Assembly: GCF_028768465.1 (NCBI RefSeq) | Contig: NZ_CP118225.1 | Location: 3,949,001-4,013,000, forward strand | Reading direction: 5' to 3' | Origin: Rhodopirellula sp. P2 | GTDB taxonomy: Bacteria > Planctomycetota > Planctomycetia > Pirellulales > Pirellulaceae | Length of the DNA: 64,000 nt | Part shown: piece after piece, positions 45,301 to 54,862 of the stretch | Layout of the letters: each line of letters starts with the position of its first letter | Position numbering within the stretch: the stretch's first letter is position 1 | The notes under the pieces: generated by a model | Told to the model about the DNA's origin: nothing | Databases searched by the model: none | Seen by the model: only the letters and a program-made list of their open reading frames with translations | Made by a program: the position numbers and the translations under genes

Positions 45301-45903
45301 CTACTGACGGTTTGGCGTTCCGCCAGCCATCAGTTTCTTGTCGAGGTAGCTCATGACCGCACCGGTCATGTCCAGTTGCTCATCGTGGTAGACGATGTTT
45401 CGCATCACGCCACGAATGACCGACTCGCCATGTGCCAGGTCCATGTCTTCGCTGTTGTAACGCAAAACCAAGTTGATTTTGTGGTACTCGGCGATCGCTT
45501 GGACGCCCGAAGTGATGAGCTGGTAGTTGTCGTAGTAGATCTTGGCTTCGCGATCGGCGAGCTCTTTGCGTTTGCGGGCCATGTCCAAACGGAGTTTGGA
45601 TTCCATGGACGCAACGCGTTCTTCTTGAGCGGTGTACTCAGGGGAGCTGGGTTGGAAGGTCTTCAGCTTTTCAGCCGCTGCCTTCAGCTCCTCTCGTTTC
45701 GCTGTCAGTTCGGTGTCGAAGGACTTCAAGTTGTCCTCCACCGCCTTGACTTGCTGTTTGATACCTTCGTTGTTTTTGAAGATGTACGCGACATCCACAA
45801 CGGCGATGCGGTGGCCTGCGTCTTGGGCGGATGCCGAAGTCGGTGCCGATACGCTGACGGTGGTCATGGCCATGGCGATGGCCGAAAGAACGATGGTTCG
45901 CAC
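45301..45903 (-). CDS. skp: OmpH/Skp-family periplasmic chaperone
   Basis: About 200 residues with a signal peptide ending ASAQDAG. The OmpH core is recognisable: RIAVVDVAYIFKNNEGIK, a long charged helical stretch (KREELKAAAEKLKTFQ, MESKLRLDMARKRKELAD), and NLVLRYNSEDMD. Skp trimers hold unfolded outer membrane proteins in the periplasm. The GTG at 45903 is chosen because AAGGAG lies 8 bases upstream and gives a proper signal peptide. It lies 166 bases before lpxC on the same strand, echoing the skp-lpx arrangement of many Gram-negatives. Confidence 0.85.
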   Translation of the reverse strand: MRTIVLSAIAMAMTTVSVSAPTSASAQDAGHRIAVVDVAYIFKNNEGIKQQVKAVEDNLKSFDTELTAKREELKAAAEKLKTFQPSSPEYTAQEERVASMESKLRLDMARKRKELADREAKIYYDNYQLITSGVQAIAEYHKINLVLRYNSEDMDLAHGESVIRGVMRNIVYHDEQLDMTGAVMSYLDKKLMAGGTPNRQ

Positions 45904-46084
45904 GTCCGCTACTCCTTGCGTGGTGAATGCGATTGTCTGATTCATGCCCGCTTGACTGGCTCCGGTTTCCTCACCGAAATCAAGCATTGCTGCCGGTCAT
46001 TGTGTCAATCCATTCCGACCGCTTCAAGGCGGATCGGGGCGGTTTGAACAGCAGTTTGGCAATTTTCTTGGCTTCTTATCTTGT

Positions 46085-48310
46085 TCATCTTGCCCGAAGT
46101 CGCACGTTCAATTCCATCTGTTCTTGATCACGCTGGATTGTCAGTCGCAGCGAGTCTCCGGGCGACTTCGGTCGAAGTTCTTCCCGTAGATCGTTGACGG
46201 TTTGAATGGTGCGGTCTCCGGCTTTGATCAACTGATCGCCCACTTGGATGCCACCTTCCTTGGCAGCACTGGGATCCATCACTTCGGCGACTTCGTTGGA
46301 ATTGGGATCCATTTGGATGCCCAGAACCACCGTCATCTGATGCCGAATCTGAAAGTCTTTGTTGGTCTGCGTGTACGGAGGGCGCTCGTCCATCGTGGCG
46401 ACACGATTGGCGGCCTGAGAAACGATATCGGTTATGCGGGTCATCCCATCCAGGTTAAGTTTCTCAAAATCATCACTTGGACGGTGATAATCACTGTGCA
46501 GGCCTGTGAAGAAGAACAGCACGGGGACCCCAGCTTCGTAAAACGAGGCGTGATCGCTGGGGCCGTACCCGGTTGGGACGAGATTGAGCTTGAACGGTCG
46601 CGATGTTTGCTGCATGTCCTTGTTCAGGTTCTGGACCAGTGTTTCGAATCCAGCGGAAGTTCCGGTTCCATAGACAGTCAGTTCGTTGTCGCGAAGTCGA
46701 CCGACCATGTCCATGTTCAGCATCGCGACGGTGTTCGAGATCGGAAACCGAGGCTGGGAACAGTAGTGTTTGCTACCCAGCAAGCCACGTTCTTCGCCGG
46801 TGAAGGCGATGAATACGATTCGTCGGTGAGCGGTCGTCTGGTTCAGTTGTTCAACGACACGTTCGGCGACGGCCAACATGGTGGAAGTGCCTGAGGCGTT
46901 GTCATCGGCGCCGTTGTGGATCTCGATGGTTCCGGGGGCAAGCGACCCCATGCCGCCCATCCCAACGTGGTCATAGTGAGCCCCGATCACGACGGTTTCA
47001 TCGGCCAGTTTGCCTTTTCCTTCCAGCACACCCAGCACATTGGGGCTGGTCGCGGTCGCTTGGGTCAGACCCACCTGGAGGCGGCCACGCAGTCCTGTGG
47101 ATGCGATCCCTTTCGGTTTGTAGTCCGCGTCAATGGCTTGCTCGACCGTGGTCAAACCCTTCGCAAAGATCGCTCGGGAGTCGCCGTCCTTGTTCGCCGA
47201 TGGCAGGGAAGCCATTTGTTTCAGCAAACGATCGGCGGCTTCACGCGAAATCGAGGCGACGGGGATGGCGGGACGTCGCGATGACTTGCCTGGCTGCGGG
47301 CCGGCGGACTTTTCGTTGCCCTTGAGGGGACGCATTCCGGCTTCGGCGACACCGAGCAATCCCCACTGGGCTTGCGCAACTTCCCGTTCACGATTGCCCA
47401 GCATCTCGTTGACTCGATCGAGTTGCTTGGTCAGTGCAGCCCGCAGATTGGTGGCTTCAGCAGGCAACGCGTTGAGCTGAGCTGTTAACGCTTGGAGGCG
47501 TTTTTCCTCGGCTCGATAGCGCTGGTGGATCGCTTGCACCAGGCGCTCAGTGCTCACCGGATCGTTGACAAGCAGCACGCCCACGGCGCCCTGGTCGATC
47601 GCGGTTGAAATTTTGGTATCAAAGAAGGCATGGCGGGTGTTCTTCACGCCATCGAAGGGGCTGTTTGGGTCCGCGAAACCAGGCTCTTTGCGAAGCATCA
47701 TCACGATTTTGCCTTCGACAGAACCCTTCTTCTTGGTGTTTTGCTGGCCGCTGGCTTGTTCGAAAGCTGCGTAGTCGTCGTATCCCAGTTCGGCGGCGCG
47801 GATGCCGTATCCCACCCAAACGATGTCGGCTTCGACGTCACCTTGGGTGGTGCCGATCGCCAGGGGCATGAATTGGTTTTCCAGTTCGATTTCGGTCGAT
47901 TCCGTGCCAGGGGAGGACCAGCGGAGGCGATTGTCATCGGGCGAAGTCGGTTGCGATCCCGTGGCCATTTCGACCGGTTGCATCGGGGAATCGCCATACA
48001 GGCGAGTTTCCAGTCCGATTTCGCGATATCGTTCGGCGATGTAATCCGCCGCTTTCAGGATCTCGGGGCCCACTGCGCTGCGCCCGGCCAGTTCTTCGCT
48101 GGTCAAGTACTTCAGGTCCTTGGCCAGTGACTCGGCTGACTCCGCCGGAGACCGCGTGGCGTTTGGATTGGCGGCTGATTTTGGAGTCAACTCTTCTGCG
48201 TTGAGGGAAGGAATCGCCATTCCGAGCGTGAGCAGAGCGATTCCCAAGCGGTGAAAAGCGAATGAGATTCGGTTCCCAAGCGTGCCAATCGTGTTCCTTC
48301 GCGTCATCAT
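46085..48310 (-). CDS. Exported M28 aminopeptidase with PA and PDZ domains
   Basis: A 741-residue protein with a signal peptide ending NAEEL. A PA insert (about residues 195-250; GSVEGKIVMMLRKEPGF, TAIDQGAVGVLLVND) is followed by the M28 peptidase with its zinc ligands: VVIGAHYDHVG, IHNGADDNASGTSTM, FTGEERGLLGSKHY, LNMDMVGR and HSDYHRPSDD. A PDZ domain ends the protein (GIQVGDQLIKAGDRTIQ). It probably removes N-terminal residues from peptides in the periplasm; the PDZ could bind substrates. Divergent from rnc across 346 bases. Confidence 0.9.
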   Translation of the reverse strand: MMTRRNTIGTLGNRISFAFHRLGIALLTLGMAIPSLNAEELTPKSAANPNATRSPAESAESLAKDLKYLTSEELAGRSAVGPEILKAADYIAERYREIGLETRLYGDSPMQPVEMATGSQPTSPDDNRLRWSSPGTESTEIELENQFMPLAIGTTQGDVEADIVWVGYGIRAAELGYDDYAAFEQASGQQNTKKKGSVEGKIVMMLRKEPGFADPNSPFDGVKNTRHAFFDTKISTAIDQGAVGVLLVNDPVSTERLVQAIHQRYRAEEKRLQALTAQLNALPAEATNLRAALTKQLDRVNEMLGNREREVAQAQWGLLGVAEAGMRPLKGNEKSAGPQPGKSSRRPAIPVASISREAADRLLKQMASLPSANKDGDSRAIFAKGLTTVEQAIDADYKPKGIASTGLRGRLQVGLTQATATSPNVLGVLEGKGKLADETVVIGAHYDHVGMGGMGSLAPGTIEIHNGADDNASGTSTMLAVAERVVEQLNQTTAHRRIVFIAFTGEERGLLGSKHYCSQPRFPISNTVAMLNMDMVGRLRDNELTVYGTGTSAGFETLVQNLNKDMQQTSRPFKLNLVPTGYGPSDHASFYEAGVPVLFFFTGLHSDYHRPSDDFEKLNLDGMTRITDIVSQAANRVATMDERPPYTQTNKDFQIRHQMTVVLGIQMDPNSNEVAEVMDPSAAKEGGIQVGDQLIKAGDRTIQTVNDLREELRPKSPGDSLRLTIQRDQEQMELNVRLRAR

Positions 48311-48656
48311 TTGCTTCCAGAAGTAGTGACTGAGATCGTTTCGCGAGCAGGTGTGGGGTGGACCTCGTTATACCTGTTGAAGTCGGCTGTTTGTTCGGTC
48401 GGTCCGGTCGAGTTGCGGGGCCAGATCGAAACTTAGTTCGAAGCGAACGTGCATTCTCGTTGCCAAAACCACTGTTCTCCAGATAGAATTTGCGTTCGGA
48501 AGAGGGAGATGCGGTGGCTGCATTGGCGCTCGTTCCCTCCCACCAGTCGCTCACCGGTGGCCGAGACAGCCTCTTGTTTCGGTCACCGGCGCGGGACTGA
48601 AGATTTGACACCCCTGTCGTTTCTTCCCCATCCCACTCTCTGAGGTCTCCCTGCGC
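48311..48656. other. Divergent promoter region, M28 peptidase and rnc
   Basis: About 350 bases between the two divergent starts. No hairpin, RNA gene or credible small gene was seen. Both promoters must lie here. Confidence 0.5.
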
Positions 48657-49541
48657 GTGTCACCCTCGTCACCGAAATCTTCTCGTGATCCGTCACGAGA
48701 ACCGCTCTCGCCATCGGCGTTGGAAACGAATCAGGCGAACTCCAACGAGTTCTCTGCCTCTTCGGATCAACTTGGAACGCAAGCCATTCGCTTGGTGGAC
48801 GCGTCGGACGACGAACCGTACGCGGATGCATTTGCAAAGATTCAGCGTTGCCAGGAGATTCTGGGCTACGACTTTCAGGACCTCGATCTGCTGCGGTCGG
48901 CTTTGACGCACGCATCTGGGGCATCGAATCGATTGGCCAGCAATGAGCGACTGGAATTTCTTGGTGACTCGGTTCTTGGGCTGACCGTTTGCGAATGGTT
49001 GTTCAATGAATACCCGGAATACAGCGAAGGAGATCTGACGAAGATTAAATCCGCTGTCGTCAGTCGTCGTTCGTGTGGCAAAGCCGCCTGTAAACTTGGG
49101 CTGGATCAATGTTTGATCGTTGGCCGTGGCGTGACCCGAAATCGCAGCTACCCCAAATCACTGGTCAGCGACGTCTTCGAAGCTGTCATCGCGGCTTTGT
49201 ACATTGACGGTGGCCCCGAAATCGTTCGCGATCGATTGAAAGAATGGTTGGCCGATGAGGTCAACTTAGCCGTCGACACGCAAGGGTCCGGGAATCACAA
49301 ATCCGTGCTGCAGCAATACGCTCAGCGGGAACTGTCTGCGACGCCAGTCTACAAGCTGATTCGCGAGACAGGGCCGGACCATCGCAAGATGTTCTTGATG
49401 GGGGCGATGGTGGACGATCGCAGTTTCGCTCCTGCGTGGGGCAACAACAAAAAAGACGCCGAGCAGCGTGCCGCCGCCAATGCATTGGCGGAGTTGCACG
49501 GCAATTCGGTGCCTTACGACAGTGATCAACCACCGGTCTAG
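48657..49541 (+). CDS. rnc: Ribonuclease III
   Basis: A 294-residue RNase III that cuts double-stranded RNA such as rRNA precursors. The signature NERLEFLGDSVLGL near residues 97-110 holds catalytic acidic residues, and SDVFEAVIAALYIDGG supplies the other metal ligands. A dsRNA-binding domain follows (NHKSVLQQYAQRELSATP, NNKKDAEQRAAANAL). The N-terminal ~60 residues are a Ser/Pro-rich extension lacking in E. coli. The start codon is GTG at 48657. Confidence 0.93.
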   Translation: MSPSSPKSSRDPSREPLSPSALETNQANSNEFSASSDQLGTQAIRLVDASDDEPYADAFAKIQRCQEILGYDFQDLDLLRSALTHASGASNRLASNERLEFLGDSVLGLTVCEWLFNEYPEYSEGDLTKIKSAVVSRRSCGKAACKLGLDQCLIVGRGVTRNRSYPKSLVSDVFEAVIAALYIDGGPEIVRDRLKEWLADEVNLAVDTQGSGNHKSVLQQYAQRELSATPVYKLIRETGPDHRKMFLMGAMVDDRSFAPAWGNNKKDAEQRAAANALAELHGNSVPYDSDQPPV

Positions 49542-49711
49542 TGGGCCAATTTTAATGAAGCGGTCGGTTGGTCTCGCCTCGCCACGATTCAGATGAACCG
49601 AGGGCATGAGTTCCGTGTCAGAGGTGGGGACATGCTGACGGGTTGCGGCTTCTGGGCCGCGTTGGGACTCTGACGCCACACTGCCCGCCATTCGTTTGAT
49701 TGAGCCGTTCC

Positions 49712-50671
49712 GTGACCACGGACACCACCGCTTCCGATTTCGCCTCTTCACCTGATTCGGTCCCCGTCCAATTTTCATGGGGAGTGACGCTGGCCATCGT
49801 GGGGACCTTTCTGTTCGCGTTGAAGTCAATTTTTATCAAGCTTGCCTTTGCCGCCGGCGCCGACGCAACCTTGTTGCTCGCGATTCGAATGGTGTTGGCT
49901 TTCCCGTTCTATGTTGTTGTCTTTGCCGTGCTCCTTCGGCGACGTCGATCGCACTCCGCTTGCACGGGTTCTGCTGCTTTCCCCATCCGAATTGTGGTCC
50001 GATCGTTGCTGCTCGGGTTCTTGGGGTACTACCTGGCGTCCTACTTGGACTTGTCAGGGCTGGAATACATCTCGGCCCAGCTCGAACGATTGACGTTGTT
50101 CACTTACCCAGCCATGGTTGCTGCATTGGCGTGGATGTTTCTCGGCGAGCAGGTCAATGCAAAGATTCTGATGGCGATTGGGCTGTCCTACGCCGGCGTG
50201 TGGTTGATGTACGGGCAAGAGCGATCGTTCACGCCCGACGGCAACACAGGTTGGGGCGTGTTCTTGGTGTTTGGTGCGGCACTCAGCTACTCACTGTACG
50301 TGTTGTTCGCCAAGCCGGTGATGCAGAAGATTGGCAGTCGCGAATTCACCAGCCTCGCGATGATCGGGTCGACGTTCTTCGTCGTGATTCATTTTCTCTG
50401 CACGCATTCGATCGGCGACTTTTTCGACGCCCAGCCAATTGTGTACGTGTATGGACTGGTGCTCGCGTTTGTTTGCACAGTGATCCCAAGCTTCATGATC
50501 AACGAAGCGATCTTGAAGATCGGAGCGACTCGGACGACCGTGATCGGCTCCGTTGGTCCTGTCTTGACCATGTTCCTCGCAGTCGCGGTTCTCGACGAGC
50601 CTTCGTCCTGGAAGCACTTGGCGGGCATGTCCATCGCGATTGTCGGCGTCAGCCTGGTCGCCAAAAAATGA
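49712..50671 (+). CDS. EamA/DMT-family transporter
   Basis: About 319 residues with ten predicted membrane helices in two EamA repeats: WGVTLAIVGTFLFALKSI and IRMVLAFPFYVVV in the first, GWGVFLVFGAALSYSLYVLF and VIGSVGPVLTMFLAVAVLDE in the second. Members export metabolites or amino acids. The GTG at 49712 or TTG at 49700 could be the start. It is followed by REP repeats and the RAYT element. Substrate not assignable. Confidence 0.85.
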   Translation: MTTDTTASDFASSPDSVPVQFSWGVTLAIVGTFLFALKSIFIKLAFAAGADATLLLAIRMVLAFPFYVVVFAVLLRRRRSHSACTGSAAFPIRIVVRSLLLGFLGYYLASYLDLSGLEYISAQLERLTLFTYPAMVAALAWMFLGEQVNAKILMAIGLSYAGVWLMYGQERSFTPDGNTGWGVFLVFGAALSYSLYVLFAKPVMQKIGSREFTSLAMIGSTFFVVIHFLCTHSIGDFFDAQPIVYVYGLVLAFVCTVIPSFMINEAILKIGATRTTVIGSVGPVLTMFLAVAVLDEPSSWKHLAGMSIAIVGVSLVAKK

Positions 50672-50682
50672 CCCTCCCATTT

Positions 50683-50725
50683 GGTGCCAGCCACTTTGTG
50701 GCATAAGGTGCCAGCCACCTTGTGG
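50683..50725 (+). repeat. Two REP-like repeats
   Basis: GGTGCCAGCCAC occurs at 50683-50694 and 50707-50718. Each is followed by a short hairpin, GCCAC-TTT-GTGGC and CCAC-CTT-GTGG. They resemble REP units used by RAYT transposases. Confidence 0.7.
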
Positions 50726-50753
50726 ATTTGGACGAAGCCTTGGACCTGAGTTT

Positions 50754-52216
50754 CATATGGTGCCAGCCACTTTTCCGAGAGTGCAGGCGTCGCGAATGGA
50801 GAGTGAATCCCACGGGGGCATCGCGAATTTCAGGGAAGAATCGTGAGCTCAGTGGCTCCGCCTCTCAATTGAGGGCGTTGGAGCGCAGCAGAGTAGAACA
50901 GTTGTCCCCAACTGTTCCGTCGCCCCTTGCACCACTGCGAAGGATGACGCGTGCTTTGACCTTGCTGCTCAGGCAAAGCAGGCTGCGGCTTGGACCTGGC
51001 CGCGGTGGTGATGGCGGCCGGTTCGTTCTGCATCCGCTTTCAGCGATTCAGGGCGACCGATGCAGCTGGTTTTGCCAAAGTATTTCTGCCAGTCCCACAC
51101 CAAGTCTCGCCACATCGAAGCGTCGATTCCGATTTCGGAAAGCGTTTGGGCGAGACGCTTGGGCAGTTCAGTCGCTCGGCAGGCAATCGGTTGCGCCGCG
51201 GTCCAGTCCAGCAACCGTTTGTAATCGCTCCAGCGGATGTTCAAGAATCCGCGATCGCTGCTGCGGAGCCCTTTCGTGTGGACTTGCGGTTCGGTGGACA
51301 GTTTGGTTTCGCTCAACGTCAGAGGGCTCAACCATTCGTCTCGCCGGATCCGTTTCCCGGTTGGATTGCGTCGCTTCGCCCTGCGTTTTTCCTGAAGAAC
51401 TTCGACCGGCGTTTCTCGAATTTCTCGTCCGGCTTCTTCCGTCGGAATCGGTTTCAGATCAAAGGCGGCCGAAGGGATTCGTTCGCCCTTGCGAGCTTCG
51501 ATCCGGTCGTAGGCACTGGTGTGCGGGCTGGTCTCGGGAGTCGCCGTCAGCGCTGCGCGGACCGGATTCAGATCGACGTACATGCTGCAGGCGAGCAAGC
51601 CTGCCTCGTCGACGATTTTCTGTGCTTTGAAGCGACCTTCCCAAAATCTGCCGGTGCACTCGTCCTGTTTGTTCGCCAGTCGGGCAATGGGTTCGGCCAG
51701 GGCTCTCATGTACCAAGAGATGTCTGACAAGCGGCGACGGATTTCAGTCAGCCGCTCCTTGTTGCGAACCAGCATTTGCACATCGTTTTCAGTCGGCTCG
51801 GCCAAGTGTTCTTCGAGGCGTCGACCGGGGAACACACGCAGCCAGCGAATCGCAACTTCCTCGTCGCTCCATTGAGCACAGACATCCGGTCGGTTGCGGA
51901 GAATCTGATGCATGTGATTGCTCAACACCGCGTACGAAAGCACATCGACCGCGAACACCGAAGCCAGAGCTTCCATCCGCCGGCGAATCCATTCCCTGCG
52001 GAACGAGAAGTCCTTGCCGGTCGCCTGGTCGACACCGGCAAGGAAGGCGCGTCGCACACATCGCTGGACCACGTGCACGATCCCCACTTCGCTGGGATCA
52101 AACTGTTCGCTTCGCTGAGGCCGCGGCATCGCTCTGCTCTCCAGTGGGATTGACAAGACAAAAGCATCGTATGCATCGCCGCAGCAAAGTCAAATCAAGG
52201 TGGCTGGCACCATATG
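50754..52216 (-). mobile_element. RAYT element framed by inverted repeats
   Basis: The 17-bp CATATGGTGCCAGCCAC at 50754-50770 is exactly repeated in inverse form at 52200-52216, framing the Y1 transposase gene. The core GGTGCCAGCCAC also occurs twice more just outside (50683, 50707). A hairpin AACAGTTG/CAACTGTT is inside at 50897-50916. This looks like a RAYT locus with its REP sequences, at an insertion between the EamA and sulfatase genes. Confidence 0.7.
50969..52129 (-). CDS. REP-associated tyrosine transposase (Y1/HUH)
   Basis: About 386 residues. The HUH-type motif is present in LSNHMHQILR (H-x-H) near residue 80, and the nucleophile region in CSMYVDLNPVRAA with the likely catalytic tyrosine near 195. 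WEGRFKAQKIVDEAGLLA between them is typical of TnpA-REP enzymes. The C-terminal ~170 residues are extra, basic and hydrophilic. RAYTs are single-copy host-borne relatives of IS200/IS605 transposases that mobilise REP repeats. The ATG at 52129 is chosen; a TTG at 52156 is in frame. The matching repeats flank the gene. Confidence 0.85.
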   Translation of the reverse strand: MPRPQRSEQFDPSEVGIVHVVQRCVRRAFLAGVDQATGKDFSFRREWIRRRMEALASVFAVDVLSYAVLSNHMHQILRNRPDVCAQWSDEEVAIRWLRVFPGRRLEEHLAEPTENDVQMLVRNKERLTEIRRRLSDISWYMRALAEPIARLANKQDECTGRFWEGRFKAQKIVDEAGLLACSMYVDLNPVRAALTATPETSPHTSAYDRIEARKGERIPSAAFDLKPIPTEEAGREIRETPVEVLQEKRRAKRRNPTGKRIRRDEWLSPLTLSETKLSTEPQVHTKGLRSSDRGFLNIRWSDYKRLLDWTAAQPIACRATELPKRLAQTLSEIGIDASMWRDLVWDWQKYFGKTSCIGRPESLKADAERTGRHHHRGQVQAAACFA

Positions 52217-52223
52217 GAGAACT

Positions 52224-53786
52224 TTAGTTTGCGTTGGTGTTGAGAGGTTTCTCAACCACGAACGCTCTTGGGAAATCAGCGGCGGTGTTTCCACCCTGCT
52301 CAGCCCAACGCTTGTTGTTGGAGCCCCCGCGAGGTTGATTCATGGGGATGTCCATGCCGCCTTCGTCTCCCAGCATTTCGTAGAGCTGGTTTTCCATCTC
52401 CTTGGCAACCGATTTGTAGTCCGGGTCGTGGATCAAGTTGTTCAGTTCATCCGGATCGGTTTGCAGGTCATAGAGTTCGTCGGTGTCCCACAATCCGTAG
52501 TAGGTGATGTACTTGAAGCGATCCCCACGCAAGGCAAATTGGGTTGGCGTTTGAGGGAAGTTCTTTTCCCAGTAGTACACGTACAAAAAGTACTTCCGCC
52601 AATCGGCGTCGCGATTGTTAGGCAGGTCAAGGAAGCTTTGTCCGTCCATGTAATCCGGTGTTTGCAACCCAGCAGCATGCAACACGGTCGGCCCGACGTC
52701 GATGTTTCCAATCACGTTTTCAATGGGCGTGCCGCCTTCAAATAAGTTGGGGCACTGCATCAACATCGGTACTCGAATGGATGCTTCGTAGGAAACCCGT
52801 TTGTCGATCAATCCGTGTTCGCCCCACATGAATCCGTTGTCGCCCATGTAAATGACCAGCGTGTCGTCGTGGATTCCCATGTCCTTGAGTTGCTGCAACA
52901 CTCGGCCAACACTGTCATCCACAGCAAGCACTGATTCGCAATAGCGGCGATAGAGATAGTCGAGCCCTTTGTCGCTGTGGTACGAAAAGTCGATTCCGTG
53001 CCAACTGTTTTTCTGGTCCCTCACCCAACGCGGTGTGTTTCTGTCAGCGGAAAGCTCTTTTCCCGTCGGCAGGAAACTGAGGTCAGCATCGGCGTAGCGT
53101 CCTTGATGGCGCTCGGCGGGTGTGAAGTTCGAGTGAACGGCTTTGTGAGACAAGTAAAGAAAAAATGGTTTGTCGTCGTCTCGCTCTTTCAACCAATCGA
53201 CGGCGTAGTCTGTCAATTCGTCGGTGATGTAACCCTTTTGCTTGACCCGTTCGCCGTTGACGTTCAGGGTGTACTTGGGACCTGGTGGCAAGTAGTTGCC
53301 CTGGCCTCGGAAGCTGACCCAATGATCAAATCCGGGACGTGGGTCATCGTGGTGCCCGCCCATGTGCCATTTGCCCACGAAGGCTGTGTCGTATCCCGCA
53401 CGTTGCAAGTATTGAGGGAAGAACAACGTGCCCTCGGGGACCACTCGGTTGTTATCGATCACACGGTGCTTGTGGGTGTACAAGCCGGTCAAAATCGAGG
53501 CGCGGCTGGGCGAGCACAAACTGGTGGTGACAAACGCATTTTTGAGATGCGTTCCGTTGGCCGCGATCGAATCGAGGTGCGGTGTTTCGAGAAACGGATG
53601 GCCGGCGCAACCCATGGCGTCGAAACGATGGTCATCGGTCAGGATGAAAACCACGTTGCGAGGCTTGATCCCAGCACGCTCGGGAGTGGGTGGAAGCTGG
53701 TCGGCGGCCCGGGCAACGGTTCCGGTCAAGGCCACGCAGAGCAACGCAGCGAGAAACGGGTGGGCTTGTGAAAGTGCGGTGCGCAT
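52224..53786 (-). CDS. Exported type I sulfatase
   Basis: About 520 residues with a signal peptide (FLAALLCVALTGTVARA). Sulfatase hallmarks: NVVFILTDDHRFDAMG with the metal aspartates, CSPSRASILTG (C-x-P-S-R), where the cysteine becomes formylglycine, and VIYMGDNGFMWGEHGL with Asp-Asn ligands. It removes sulfate esters from polysaccharides, steroids or glycosaminoglycans; in marine planctomycetes algal glycans are likely. It needs a formylglycine-generating enzyme encoded elsewhere. It ends 8 bases from the RAYT-flanking repeat. Confidence 0.93.
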   Translation of the reverse strand: MRTALSQAHPFLAALLCVALTGTVARAADQLPPTPERAGIKPRNVVFILTDDHRFDAMGCAGHPFLETPHLDSIAANGTHLKNAFVTTSLCSPSRASILTGLYTHKHRVIDNNRVVPEGTLFFPQYLQRAGYDTAFVGKWHMGGHHDDPRPGFDHWVSFRGQGNYLPPGPKYTLNVNGERVKQKGYITDELTDYAVDWLKERDDDKPFFLYLSHKAVHSNFTPAERHQGRYADADLSFLPTGKELSADRNTPRWVRDQKNSWHGIDFSYHSDKGLDYLYRRYCESVLAVDDSVGRVLQQLKDMGIHDDTLVIYMGDNGFMWGEHGLIDKRVSYEASIRVPMLMQCPNLFEGGTPIENVIGNIDVGPTVLHAAGLQTPDYMDGQSFLDLPNNRDADWRKYFLYVYYWEKNFPQTPTQFALRGDRFKYITYYGLWDTDELYDLQTDPDELNNLIHDPDYKSVAKEMENQLYEMLGDEGGMDIPMNQPRGGSNNKRWAEQGGNTAADFPRAFVVEKPLNTNAN

Positions 53787-53953
53787 GTTCAACAATTCTG
53801 AGGGGCGGGATGTGGGGAAGGCCGCCATTGTAATCGAATCTCGGGGATCGCTTCGTGGTTGAACGGAGATGTTCTCCATGACTCGGCCTCGACGGCCCCC
53901 GGCACCGCCAAGTCTCAACTCCAAATCTGCGCGGTGCGTGGCAGTTTGGCCGG

Positions 53954-54862
53954 TTACTGGGGCTGGGCCGCGTCCCAGATCGCTTGGTCGGCTTCTTGGA
54001 TGATCGGATCGAACTGCTCGATCTCGACCGCGTTGTTGCCTTGTTCGTGTTTTCGAAACAAGAACAAATAGGTTTCGTTTTGAGGGCGGTAGCGGTGGAA
54101 GAAAAACTCGTTCTTTCGAGCAATCGCTTCCAGCAACAACCGGCGTTCGGGCGCGTCGGCTAGGTTGGATCGCGTGGAGTCACGTGGTTCGGTGGATTCG
54201 CCCAGCAGGGTTCCTCCCAATTGCACGGCTAACTCGCGGTAACCCAGCTCGTTGGGCAACATGCGATCGTCTACCAATTGTTGATCCGTGGGATTCCAGT
54301 TCAGTTCCACCAACGCCAGTGATTGGGCTCGCGCGACGTCACGCAGCATTTGCTCAAAGGCGTCCAGGCCGGCTCGGTAGTGGGGGCGTCGGTCCCCAGG
54401 CATTGCGACGGGAGTCAGCAGGACCACGCGGATTTGTTGCTTCTTCAGTTGGGCGACCAAACTCAACAGGTCCGCTTGGTATCGAGCTGCATTTTCCTCG
54501 AACTGCCCCGCTTCCGATTGTCCGTACCAAATCAGTGCGACCGTCGGGTTGGCTGCCTCAATGTCCGCCAAACGTCTGGCGCGGCCCGCTTCGATGTTGT
54601 CAAAACGCTTGCGAGCGATGGCGGAGACGGTGTCGCCCGACCAACCGAGGTTGCGAAGGGAGAGCTTCCAGTCGGGACGCTGCGTCTGCAGTTCTGCTTC
54701 CAGTTGGTCTCGCGGTTGCATGCGTTCGACGAACGTGCCCCCAATGATGGCGATGCGATCGTTGGGACGCAGCAGCGAATCGACGTCCTCCGCCACAGCG
54801 GCACTCCCGCCAGCACCAAGGATGAACGCAAACAAAACAACGGCGGAAACCTTCTTGACCAT
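53954..54862 (-). CDS. Exported SGNH-hydrolase-like protein
   Basis: About 302 residues from the ATG at 54862, which has AGAGGA 8 bases upstream and opens a signal peptide (SAVVLFAFILGAGGSAAVA). It fits a planctomycete SGNH family: IAIIGGTFVERM (block I), LGWSGDTVSAIA (block II), IWYGQSEAGQF (block III) and DRMLPNELGYREL (block V). The usual block I serine and block V histidine appear replaced (GGT; MLPN in place of HLN), so activity is doubtful or altered. The frame is open upstream without a stop into an aquaporin fragment. Confidence 0.7.
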   Translation of the reverse strand: MVKKVSAVVLFAFILGAGGSAAVAEDVDSLLRPNDRIAIIGGTFVERMQPRDQLEAELQTQRPDWKLSLRNLGWSGDTVSAIARKRFDNIEAGRARRLADIEAANPTVALIWYGQSEAGQFEENAARYQADLLSLVAQLKKQQIRVVLLTPVAMPGDRRPHYRAGLDAFEQMLRDVARAQSLALVELNWNPTDQQLVDDRMLPNELGYRELAVQLGGTLLGESTEPRDSTRSNLADAPERRLLLEAIARKNEFFFHRYRPQNETYLFLFRKHEQGNNAVEIEQFDPIIQEADQAIWDAAQPQ

